Below, one piece after another: positions 1-9,900 of a DNA stretch of 64,000 nucleotides (position 1 is its first letter; each line of letters opens with the position of its first letter). The DNA is from Luidia sarsii. Taxonomy: Eukaryota > Echinodermata > Asteroidea > Paxillosida > Luidiidae. Position numbers and translations under genes: made by a program. The stretch is taken from the NCBI GenBank assembly GCA_949987565.1, contig OX465121.1, forward strand, positions 248,001 to 312,000, read 5' to 3'. Under the pieces are notes generated by a model. The model did no database searches. It had not been told where the DNA came from and worked only from the letters and a program-made list of their open reading frames with translations.

Positions 1-171
1 GCATACAAACAACTCCACATGCACTGCGGCAAGTTTTGAACTCGTCGTAGTTGTACTACTACTACTACTACTGCGTTTTACTATAGTATTACTAGTTGTG
101 CCATAGAGGAATCTCTTTTTATTCCTCCGTGGTTGTATCATGGATTGGAGGTACTTGTTTTGTTGAAAAAT

Positions 172-315
172 GATTAACTTTTGCGCTGTCCTTGGGTGTG
201 GAAGCAGGGGGATCGTGATAAGAAATATTTTTATCGTTTACCCGCTGTACTGACAAGAGAAGGTGACACAACTCGAACACTTTCGCTAAAAAGATGGACG
301 AAATGGTTGTCGCGG
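172..315 (+). pseudogene. THAP-domain-like coding fragment with a one-base frameshift
   Basis: From ATG at 172 the frame reads MINFCAVLGCGSRG, typical of a THAP zinc-finger start (C-x4-C). At a run of five G (~208-212) the frame must shift by one base to continue as DRDKKYFYRLP...REG...KRWTKWL, the usual THAP continuation with the conserved FYRLP and W. A possible donor (CGCGG|gttaat, ~316) follows. The Cys/His pair that completes the zinc site is not seen, so it would lie in a further exon or is lost. THAP domains occur in host transcription factors and in P-element/Kolobok-type transposases. The break may be real decay or a sequencing error in the G run. Confidence 0.55.
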
Positions 316-559
316 GTTAATTGTGTACGGATCTATTTCAGCAATAAAGCCGAGAATGTCGAGAGAACTGTAATAAGCCGACCGTGCAGCATTCGAATTC
401 GCCATGATGACTATAACGTAACGTTAAACGAACACAAACGTGCGAGCGAAAGCGTATGTGTGTACTCCAAGATGGCGGATCTCGCTGTTTCTAGTAGCAA
501 CGTGACGTCAGTAAGAAGGGTCTATAGCAGGACCTTTTTCCAAAGGCAGAATTCTGAAT

Positions 560-760
560 TCACATTACGGCAGTTAATGGTTGAATGCTTCTGACTGGCG
601 CTCCCGGCAAAGCTGGTTGACTATTAGGGAAGGCTGCCATTTGTAAGGGCTGGATAGCTGAGATGGGAGGAGCACTGGTACGCAAAGCGATAGGCCTATA
701 ATTATCTCGGGTTCAAGTCATGGTCCAGTCAACGATTTCTTTGCCATTTTTTTTTTATTT
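560..760 (+). repeat. tRNA-derived SINE copy
   Basis: The downstream half contains a tRNA-like head: CTGGATAGCTGAGATGGG (A box) and GGGTTCAAGTC (B box). It is preceded by the family's body (cggcagttaatggttg, ctgactggcg, ggcaaag) and followed by tttctttgccatttttt. It has lost part of the anticodon arm. Confidence 0.7.
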
Positions 761-918
761 ATTTTTTTACAATTTTGAAATGTCGCAAACTTCTTACTGG
801 GTTAGATGACATCTCAATAAGTTTTCCTTTGTTTAACCATAATTTCTAAGCTATCATCTTTGTCCATATTGCTCTCCCTCCTCCCCTTTTGTTTTTTGTC
901 CAACTGTCACTCTGCCAT

Positions 919-957
919 AAAAGAAAGGTCGGGCTAGGATCAAAACGTCAGGGCCTC
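919..957 (+). repeat. Degenerate Penelope-tail / hammerhead-like repeat (R1)
   Basis: The sequence agaaaggtcgggctaggat followed by caaaacgtcagg matches the R1 core described at 45634-45672, with several changes. It sits just upstream of a SINE. Confidence 0.5.
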
Positions 958-1064
958 CTGATTTTTTATGATTATCAAGGTCAGAAAATGGTCCGGTCGA
1001 AGATTAATTTTCAAATTGCAAATCAATTTCTTCAAAAGTTCCCAGTCAGTTTGTCCTTTGTTTG

Positions 1065-1320
1065 TTTGACTTGAAAAAATTGCATCCACTTTGAGGGATC
1101 CGCGAGCTGCTGTAGCCAGGTTTACAACAATCGGTTGTTTGAATGAAAGCAGTGGGTGTGATCCCTGGAGATATACGGCAGTTAATGGTTGTATTGCTTC
1201 TGACTGGCGCCCCCACCCCGGCAAAGACTAGCTGACTATTTGGGAAGGTCATCATCTAAGGCCTGGATAGCTCTGATGGAAGAGCACTGGTACGTTAATC
1301 CAGAGGTCAAGTTTCCATTT
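1065..1320 (+). repeat. tRNA-derived SINE copy
   Basis: The body (gcagtgggtgtgatccctgg, gcttctgactggcgcccc) runs into a tRNA-like head at 1262-1310 (CTGGATAGCTCTGATGG...CCAGAGGTC). The B box is eroded. Confidence 0.7.
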
Positions 1321-1349
1321 TATTTTCAATCTGTTCCAAAGTTCTCAGT

Positions 1350-1515
1350 CATGAGGTTTTCCTTTGTTTGTTTTCCTTTGTTTGTTTGCCTTTGTTTTTG
1401 TTTGCCTTTGTTTGTTTGCCTTTGTTTGTTTGCCTTTGTCTGTTTGCCTTTGATTGTTTTCCTTTGTTTTGTTTTCCTTTGTTGTTTTTTCCTTTGCTCG
1501 TTTTTTTTTTAGCTC
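1350..1515 (+). repeat. (TTTG)n / CCTTTGTTTG simple repeat
   Basis: Tandem cctttgtttgtttg units, apparently expanded from the SINE's own tcctttgtttgtttgac tail. Confidence 0.8.
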
Positions 1516-3352
1516 AGAAAATGTTAAAAACCTACGTTCGTCTGTAGTGCAACTACATTATACCTGGTGACTACAAACCAAAATCCAACAGAACAGAGGT
1601 CCTAGTGAAATCTAGTGAGTCCAAGGCTGCAGTTTATAATTTGATCAATATATACATGAGTCCGTTATGCCGTGGAAGTGCTAGATCGATTTTCCAGAAG
1701 TCACAACATTTTACGGAAATGGGTCTAAAGCGCTGTACAACGTGTACGTGGTTATATGACTTTCAAGATAAACAAATCATGCACAAATCACTTTACACAT
1801 GCTGGATAGCTTTTGCTTGGTGTTCATCTTTCTAGCCTGACTTCGACGCCCCCCCCCCAGGGGGCAAGTTTGGGGAGAAAAACTCCCCGAAGCTGCCCAT
1901 CAAAGCACTGAGGTGGGCCGCCTCACAGGGTAATATGCACTAGGAAAAAAACCTGCTAAATCATGCTTCTGATCTTGGCCGAAATCAAAGGTCTATGAGA
2001 TGAAACATTTGATCACATAAGTGTATTTGGAAGTTTCAAGTTTTTTATGCTGATGAGAATTACAATATTCATGAGCAAATTTGTGATGTCGTCACAGGAT
2101 CTAGCAATAGAAACCCAATCGGTTACATACAAAAGTTTTCTGAAAATGTGTGTAGGCTTCATAATTCATCAAACCTGATCCAGAGGGAATAACATGCACT
2201 TTGAAAGTTAATGTTTTCTTATGGTTTTCAAACTGTGGGCTCCTGACGTAACCTTACAATAGCGCCCTCATTTATATAAGGACATTCCTAAAGGTAAAAA
2301 TGTTGACAAATTTCTGACTCCACTAAGAAAAAGAAGCTTGCCAATATGTTTGTACCCTTCAGATCCCTAGATGACAGCAGAAAATTAGCTTAACTGTGAT
2401 ACTTATTGCAGAGACCCTTTCATAATTCAAGCCTCTTGGTGCATTTCTTCCTGATTATTTGCGTGAATTTCTCTTACCTAACGTTGGTCAGTCGGACACT
2501 TTCGAAGGAGTCACGAAGGTGGCTTTGCTGGAAAATCTCAGCTATCTAGAGAAGGAAAAGCCAGCAACATTGACAACAATACTATTACTGATTACAATGC
2601 TATGCAATCTAGCATTATATTGTCTTGATATTTCGATTTATGGATGTCTTTCAATTGTATCATTACCAGTAATGGAATCGATGGCTTGTTAATCTCCACG
2701 TTGAACACTGTATTTCGTATCCGAGGTTTTTTGGCGAAATTGAGGCTTGAGTGAGATTTTTGCATGCTAGAGGTGTTTTGATTATCCTTTTTTTTCTCAG
2801 CCCATGTATAACATCTGGGTTTGTGATGAAACCTGGCTGTCTGGCCAAGTATTTGGCCCTGGAGCACAACATTCTGAACCGGCCGACCCCTGTCAATGTA
2901 ATTAAAAAAAAAAATTGTGTTATCCTCACGGGGATATTTATTATCCCATCAGCTCGGGGTCTCGGTACGCGCTGGTAACACGTATACTCAATGGTTGCCA
3001 ACATATCACGTGGAAACGGCACTCACGTATGTGAGAAAGCTGCTCTCTAGTGACTGGTACTCTGCGCTAGAAGGGTCCATGTATTCTGGGATGAACTCTT
3101 TCCGCAGTTGCAGCGAGCAGGCAGCTTCAACTATCACTGACGGCAGGCCATCTAAGAGAGAAAGAAAGTTGAATAAGTTGAAAAGCTGAACTGAAAGACA
3201 AACCCGCCACTACCAGAAAGGAGAGATTTGAAAGCGATCGCAAACACAAAAAGCGAACAATTATTATATTGCTTTACTCTTCATCTACCTTTATAAATGT
3301 AATGTAATATATTATATTTTTTATGAATGAATTCTTATCGTCCTTTAATCCT
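1516..3352. other. Unannotated flank
   Basis: AT-rich sequence with no convincing exon. Small open frames here lack splice signals or family similarity. A C run at 1850-1858 faces a G run shortly after. Confidence 0.6.
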
Positions 3353-3608
3353 TGGCCCTTTTCGAAAACCCGGCTTAGGCTCAGGCTCCGGCTTTGTCTT
3401 TCTATCTTTCTTTCGTCCATTTTAAAGTACAAGGCATGAAAACGGGAGGGCGTTTGCTTCGTTTTTGAATGTTAGGCCTATACTGCATGTTGAAAAGGAA
3501 TCCAAAGCTTCACCTTGAACGAATAACTCCAATCTGTGTTTTGAGGGTTTGGATAGCAGGGGCGAAGTCGGAGCCGAAGCCTAAGCCTGATTTTGGGAAA
3601 AGGGCCGC
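3353..3608 (+). mobile_element. MITE-like element with terminal inverted repeats (family M1)
   Basis: The left end gcccttttcgaaaacccggc continuing ttaggctcaggctccggctt is inverted at the right end (agccgaagcctaagcctg...ggaaaagggcc). It is about 255 bp with no coding capacity. A second copy is at 35277-35517 and half-ends occur at 18565-18612 and 30292-30325. Confidence 0.75.
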
Positions 3609-3994
3609 GTATTGTGATTGGCCAACGCCATGCAAACTCTTGAGGGCGCACTATTGTGAATCGCCATTATTGTGTATTTTTGTTTGATCTGATAAATAAT
3701 TGAAATAATTTGAAATAATAATAATGATAAGTTTAAAACTTTTTGACGAGCAATATAAAACACTAGCTCTCTGCAAATACGTTGAATAATCATTAAATAA
3801 TTATTGAATATTGAATAATGATCACGACGAATGGCGGGGTTTCTATTATTTGCTTTTGTTTTCATCTTTTTTATTTGGCAATCTTACATTTTTTTCAGAA
3901 GCTACTCTTTGACTGAAGCTTTTAGTTTGCAAAATCCAAATTTCTATTAACCCGAAAAGGGGAATATCTCCGAATTGAGATTTGGGATATTGGG
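3609..3994. other. AT-rich spacer with a MITE half-end
   Basis: 3605-3660 resembles the right arm of the MITE at 6538-6685 (attgtgattggccaacg, gagggcgcactat). The rest is AT-rich with nothing recognised. Confidence 0.6.
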
Positions 3995-5530
3995 AAAGGT
4001 CAGTGGTGGTGATGATGTTGGTGGCAGTGGTGGTGATGATGGCGGTGGCAGTGGTGGTGATGGTGTTGGTGGCAGTGGTGGTGATGATGGCGGTGGCAGT
4101 GGTGGTAATGATGTTGGTGGCAGTAGTGGTGATGATGGCGGTGGCAGTGGTGGTGATGATGGCGGTGGCAGTGGTGGTGATGGTGGTGGCAGTGGTGGTG
4201 ATGATGGCGGTGGCAGTGGTGGTGATGATGGTGGTGGCAGTGGTTGTGATGATGTTGGTGGCAGTAGTGGTGATGATGGCGGTAGTGGTGGTGATGATGT
4301 TGGCGGTAGTGGTGGTGATGATGGCGGTGGCAGTGGGATATGGTGGTGGCAGTGGTGTTGATGGTGGCGGTGAGAGAGTGGTGGTGATGATGTTGGTGGC
4401 AGTGATGGTGATGATGTTGGTGGCAGTGGTGGTGATGGTGGCGGTGGCAGTGGTGGTGATGATGTTGGTGGCAGTGGTGGTGATGGTGGCGGTGGCAGTG
4501 GTGGTGATGATGGCGGTGGCAGTGGTGGTGATAATGGCGGTGACAGTGGGATATGGCAGTGGCAGTGGTGGTGATGGTGGCAGTGGTGGTGATGGTGGCG
4601 GTGGCAGTGGTGGTGATTGTGGCGGTGGCAGTGGTGGTGATGGTGTTGGTGGCAGTGGTGGTGATGATGTTGGTGGCAGTGGTGGTGATGATGTTGGTGG
4701 CAGTGGTGGTGATGATGTTGGTGGCAGTGGTGGTGATGATGTTGGTGGCAGTGGTGGTGATGATGTTGGTGGCAGTGGTGGTGATGATGGCGGTGGCAGT
4801 GGTGGTGATGGTGTTGGTGGCAGTGGTGGTGATGATGATGGCGGTAGTGGTGGTGATGATGTTGGCGGTAGTGGTGGTGATGATGGCGGTGGCAGTGGTG
4901 GTGATGGTGTTGGTGGCAGTGGTGGTGATGATGTTGGTGGCAGTGGTGGTGATGATGTTGGCGGTAGTGGTGGTGATGATGGCGGTGGCAGTGGGATATG
5001 GTGGTGGCAGTGGTGTTGATGGTGGCGGTGAGAGAGTGGTGGTGATGATGTTGGTGGCAGTGATGATGATGATGTTGGTGGCAGTGGTGGTGATGGTGGC
5101 GGTGGCAGTGGTGGTGATGATGTTGGTGGCAGTGGTGGTGATGGTGGCGGTGGCAGTGGTGGTGATGATGGCGGTGGCAGTGGTGGTGATAATGGCGGTG
5201 ACAGTGGGATATGGCAGTGGCAGTGGTGGTGATGGTGGCAGTGGTGGTGATGGTGGCGGTGGCAGTGGTGGTGATTGTGGCGGTGGCAGTGGTGGTGATG
5301 ATGTTGGTGGCAGTGGTGGTGATGATGTTGGCGGTAGTGGTGGTGATGATGGTGGTGGCAGTGGTGGTGATGAGGTTGGTGGCAGTGGTGATGATGATGG
5401 TGGTGGCAGTGGTGATGATGATGGTGGTGGCAGTGGTGATGATGATGGCGGTGGCAGTGGTGATGATGATGGTGGTGGCAGTGGTGATGATGATGGTGGT
5501 GGCAGTGGTGGTGATGATGGTGGTGGAGGG
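3995..5530 (+). repeat. GTGGTGATG-type minisatellite, 1.5 kb, with a 658-bp higher-order duplication
   Basis: The array is built from gtggtgatgatgttggtggc and close variants (mainly 15-21-bp units, all multiples of 3). Distinct markers such as gtgggatatggtggtggcag (near 4333) and gggatatggcagtggcag (4548) recur 658 bp later (near 4991 and 5206), so a block containing roughly 4320-4640 was duplicated within the array. Because units are multiples of 3 without stops, long artefactual reading frames appear on both strands. Confidence 0.95.
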
Positions 5531-6088
5531 TGGAGGACTGTCAATTCAAGCCGCTCGGGAATGGGTAACTTTGTCCCCCCCCTCCAATAAAAAAAAAGTA
5601 CTTTTGCCCGTACCCATTCGACCCCCATGGCTGAGGCATTAACCCCGGTTCTCACCTTTAGGCGGCAAAGCGGTTTGCTCGGCAGCGTCGTTCAGCAGGC
5701 TCTTGGACCACCCGAGAGCTGTGAGTGGATAAATCATGCAGTCGTTTAGAACGAGCAGACATCGGACCATGCAGGCGGATATACTGGGACTAATGTGAGG
5801 CATCTCTTGTGAGACGGAGTGCGGCTCTGAAAATTTTAGAGCCGGCAACTCAACTCTCTTTCAGTGCCACGCTCGATCTCAAAAGCGATGCATAACATGG
5901 TGTCACCTCAAACCTTCCACTTGGCTCTCCGCGTACGCCGTATTATTTTGCGTTCCAGATTGCAAGGGACGAACTAGACTCGTGACCCATCATACAAGAA
6001 AAGGGAAGGTTATATTCACCCGGACAAAGGCATTCTTACCGCAAACGCCATATTCTGCTGGTCCCTGCCTATAGTCTGATTGGCCAAT
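5531..6088. other. Spacer with an R2-family remnant
   Basis: 5780-5925 contains an eroded palindromic copy of the R2 family (ctctgaaaattttagagccg, ending catggtgtcacctcaaacc). Nothing else is recognised. Confidence 0.55.
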
Positions 6089-6352
6089 GGACCTTTCCCA
6101 TGAAGTATGCAAATTAGACCTAGCGCATGCGCTTAACTCAATTGGTGGGCAAGCGGGCTGCCAACCAATCATAGTTTTCCACGGGCGTGCGCGCGTTCCT
6201 TCTCACTAACAGTTTGGCGTGCGGTCATTGGCTATTCAGCGTCTCCTGCGCGCGTATTTCGAAACATGCACGCAACGCGCACTCGTTTTCCCACCAGTTT
6301 AGTAAAGCGCATGCGCCAGCTCTTATTTGCATATTTCATGGGAAAGGTCTAT
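6089..6352 (+). mobile_element. MITE-like element with ~65-bp inverted termini
   Basis: The left terminus ggacctttcccatgaagtat and its continuation through gcgcatgcgctta are inverted at 6290-6352 (gcgcatgcgccag...tttcatgggaaaggtc). It is about 264 bp, non-coding, with CpG-rich arms. Confidence 0.75.
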
Positions 6353-6537
6353 TGTCATTACATCATCTTTATGCAGAGTAAAGGGTGTTCATGAAGAAGC
6401 ATAACATCAGCAGGAACGAGTTCCAGGAAGAATGCAGTTGTCGGGTGAATAATACACTTCTAAAAGGCAACCAGATATAATTATTGGGTCATTGGCATAG
6501 GGTCATCTGCACTTCTAGGTAATACGTGCGATTCACA

Positions 6538-6685
6538 ATAGTGCGCCCTCAAGAGTTCGCATCGCGTTGGGTAAGCATAATGCGCGGAATCAGTCGACCC
6601 TTTCCAGACGTGCGCTGGGTCGACATATAACGCGCATTGTGATTGGCCAACGGGTTGTAAACTCTTGGGGGCGCACTACATGTGC
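6538..6685 (+). mobile_element. Short palindromic MITE
   Basis: tagtgcgccctcaagagtt at the left is inverted at the right as aaactcttgggggcgcacta, with a central palindrome around gggtcgac. It is about 148 bp and ends ~85 bp from the donor of membrane-protein exon 2. Confidence 0.75.
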
Positions 6686-6768
6686 ATCGCCCGCATTTGG
6701 CTGCGGGGGCCGCGTCCAATACACTCGGTGCATGCATGGCAACGAAGTAGGGGAATGGCGGGTCTTAC

Positions 6769-6988
6769 TGACAAAATGGCCGGCGATGAAGAAGACGGTG
6801 GCCAGGAGGATGCAGAAGGTGAGCGCCACCACGGCCACGACTACCACCCTCTTGCCGTGGGAGTAGCAGCGATGGCTGATGGGCTGGGCGAAGACGGGGT
6901 CGTCGAACTGTAGGGACGGCTGGCAGTATTTGGCCGGGACGGGGTCACCCTCAAAGGCTTTGTTGCTGTAGCATCCGTGGAAGGTAGT
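6769..6988 (-). CDS. Exon 2 of the unrecognised membrane protein: transmembrane helix
   Basis: Acceptor ttcatgaag|ACTACC (weakly pyrimidine-rich), donor TTTTGTCA|gtaaga, phase 0 to 1. It encodes 73 codons with four Cys before or within a ~23-residue hydrophobic helix that begins after HGKR and ends at FFIAGHFV. Position -3 to +6 of the donor is near consensus. A MITE (6538-6685) lies only ~85 bp beyond the donor. Confidence 0.72.
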
Positions 6989-9900
6989 CTTCATGAAATG
7001 AAAATAAAAAGAAGAATCAATGCAGGGTATGACATGTTAATGGTATAGGGTCCATCATTATTTGCGATGGTCAAAGAATCGCATCCTAACGTTGTCTAAC
7101 CCATGCAACCTAATATATATCACTCCTGCGTATAATTATACAGTTTGGCTCAATCCGTCAAACAAACACGCCATGAGAAAAATGTGGAAACGAAATGATA
7201 CGCTAACCTTTCTTCAGATATTAGGAGAAATTATTCAAACAACATCAACATCAACATCAACTGCTTTAAATATCAAACTTTTTACCAAAGCAGTGTGTTT
7301 AAATGTACTCTGAACTTCACCATGTGACCTCTGAAGTCAAATTTATTTGTACATGAGCAAATCATGTACAATTTATTTGCACATGAGCCGGTTACCTTTG
7401 TATGAGGAAGCCAGCACCAAAATATGTGACTTTCAAGCGACTGCGAAAGTCGAAATCTTCTTCTATATAAATAGATAGTAGGCTATAGGCTTGGGAACTG
7501 CTGCATGACAGGATGGCAAATATTGGTATATCCTATAGGCCTATAATGAATGCAATCTGTGTGGGTGAGGGTGGGCGCACATAAGGTGGGTTGTGGGGTA
7601 CCGGAACAATGGGTGGGTACTCAGAACAATGGGACCGCTCCTTGTGGGGTACATTTTTGGTACCCCATAAGGTTTTCACGAAACTGGTTATTTGGAATTA
7701 ACTCAAAAAGGAGGAATTTCCGAGGTATGTTTATCTGTCGCAAATAGAACTATGTTATATAAGGGACGTTCGCTAGAAATGTCAGCCTAGGAAAGTGATT
7801 CTGGTTCGAAAGGGAGACTGCCACCTGCCTGCCTCCCTCCCTCCCACCCTCCCTCCCTGCCACCCTGCCTGCCTGCCTCACTGCCTCACTGCCTCCCTGC
7901 CACCCTGCCACCCTGCCCCCTGCCCCTCCCTGCCTGCCTGCCTGCCACCCTGCCCCCTGCCACCCTGCCCCCTGCCACCCTGCCCCCTGCCCCTCCCTGC
8001 CTGCCTGCCTGCCACCCTGCCCCCTGCCACCCTGCCCCCTGCCACTCTGCCCCCTGCCCCTCCCTGCCTGCCTGCCTGCCACCCTGCCCCCTGCCACCCT
8101 GCCCCCTGCCACCCTGCCCCCTGCCCCTCCCTGCCTGCCTGCCTGCCACCCTGCCCCCTGCCACCCTGCCCCCTGCCCCCTGCCACTCTGCCCCCTGCCC
8201 CTCCCTGCCTGCCTGCCTGCCACCCTGCCCCCTGCCACCCTGCCCCCTGCCACCCTGCCCCCTGCCCCTCCCTGCCTGCCTGCCTGCCACCCTGCCCCCT
8301 GCCACCCTGCCCCCTGCCCCCTGCCACTCTGCCCCCTGCCCCTCCCTGCCTGCCTGCCTGCCACCCTGCCCCCTGCCACCCTGCCCCCTGCCACCCTGCC
8401 CCCTGCCCCTCCCTGCCTGCCTGCCTGCCACCCTGCCCCCTGCCACCCTGCCCCCTGCCCCCTGCCCCCTGCCTGACTGCCTGCCACCCTGCCACCCTGC
8501 CCCCTGCCCCCTGCCCCCTGCCCGACTGCCTGCCACCCTGCCCCCTGCCACCCTGCCCCCTGCCCCTCCCTGCCTGCCTGCCTGCCACCCTGCCCCCTGC
8601 CCCCTGCCCCTCCCTGCCTGTCTGCCTGCCACCCTGCCCCCTGCCACCCTGCCCCCTGCCCCCTGCCTGACTGCCTGCCACCCTGCCCCCTGCCACCCTG
8701 CCCCCTGCCCCCTGCCCCCTGCCTGACTGCCTGCCTGCCTGCCACCCTGCCCCCTGCCACCCTGCCCCCTGCCCCCTGCCTGACTGCCTGCCACCCTGCC
8801 CCCTGCCACCCTGCCCCCTGCCCCCTGCCCCCTGCCTGTCTGCCTGCCACCCTGCCCCCTGCCACCCTGCCCCCTGCCCCCTGCCCCCTGCCACCCTGCC
8901 CCCTGCCCCCTGCCCCCTGCCCCCTGCCTGACTGCCTGCCACCCTGCCCCCTGCCCCCTGCCTGACTGCCTGCCACCCTGCCCCCTGCCACCCTGCCCCC
9001 TGCCCCCTGCCCCCTGCCTGACTGCCTGCCTCCCTGCCACCCTGGCTCTGCCCCCCTGCCTCCCTGCCTGCCTCCCTCACAATCCCTCCCTCCCCCTACC
9101 CGCCACCCCGCCTCCCTGCCCCTCTCTCTCTCTACCCCCCCCTCTCTCTCTCTACCCCCTCTCTACCCCCTCTCTCCACCCCCTCTCTTTCTCTCTGTCC
9201 CCCTCCCCGAAAGGAAAGTATGTCGTCGCCTCTTCCCAAGTGGCGTTCCACCAACTGCAAACTGCCCCCTCCACTCAACCAGTTAGCCAGGGAATACAAG
9301 AATGTCAATCTGTGAGACGCCAGGGTTCGGCGATTCCGCCCCCTTCCCTTACAAAACGCTAGAACTTCCGCTCAGCGCGTCTGTCGGCGACCACATCTGG
9401 AAGGTAGGAGAGCGGGGTTCACCTCTCTGATCTCTTCTCTCTCTCTCTCCCTCCCTCTCCCTCTCTCCCTCTCTCTCCATCTCTCTCTCTCTCTCTCTAT
9501 CTATCTTTCTCTCCCTCCCGCCCCTCTCTCTCTTCCTCTCCCCCTCTCTCTCCTCTTTCTCTATATCTCTATCTCTCTCCCCCTCTCTCTTTCCCCTGGC
9601 CCTCTCTTTGCTCTCTCATTCTCCCTCTCACCCTCTTCCTCTCTCTCTACCTTTTTCGCCCTCCCTCTCCTCTCTCTTCCTCCCTCTCTATCCATATCTC
9701 TATCCTGCTCTCTCCTCTCTTTCTCCCCCTCTCTCCCCCCCTCTCTCCCTCTCTCTATCTTCCCCCTCACTCTATCTTCTCTCTCTCCCCCTTCTCTCTC
9801 TCTCCCTCTCTCTATCTTCCCCCTCACTCTATCTTCTCTCTCCCCCTTCTCTCTCTCACCCTCTCTCTCTATCTCCCCCCTCACTCTATCTTCTCTCTCC

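Noticed and set aside
4000..5655. 551-codon minus-strand frame (His/Thr/Pro-rich) and 345-codon plus-strand frames
   Set aside because: They arise because minisatellite units are multiples of 3 without stops; both strands and several frames are open at once.
7750..9080. Overlapping 384-413-codon minus frames (GRGQGGRQ type)
   Set aside because: All three minus frames are open through the CCCTGCC array: low-complexity repeat translation.
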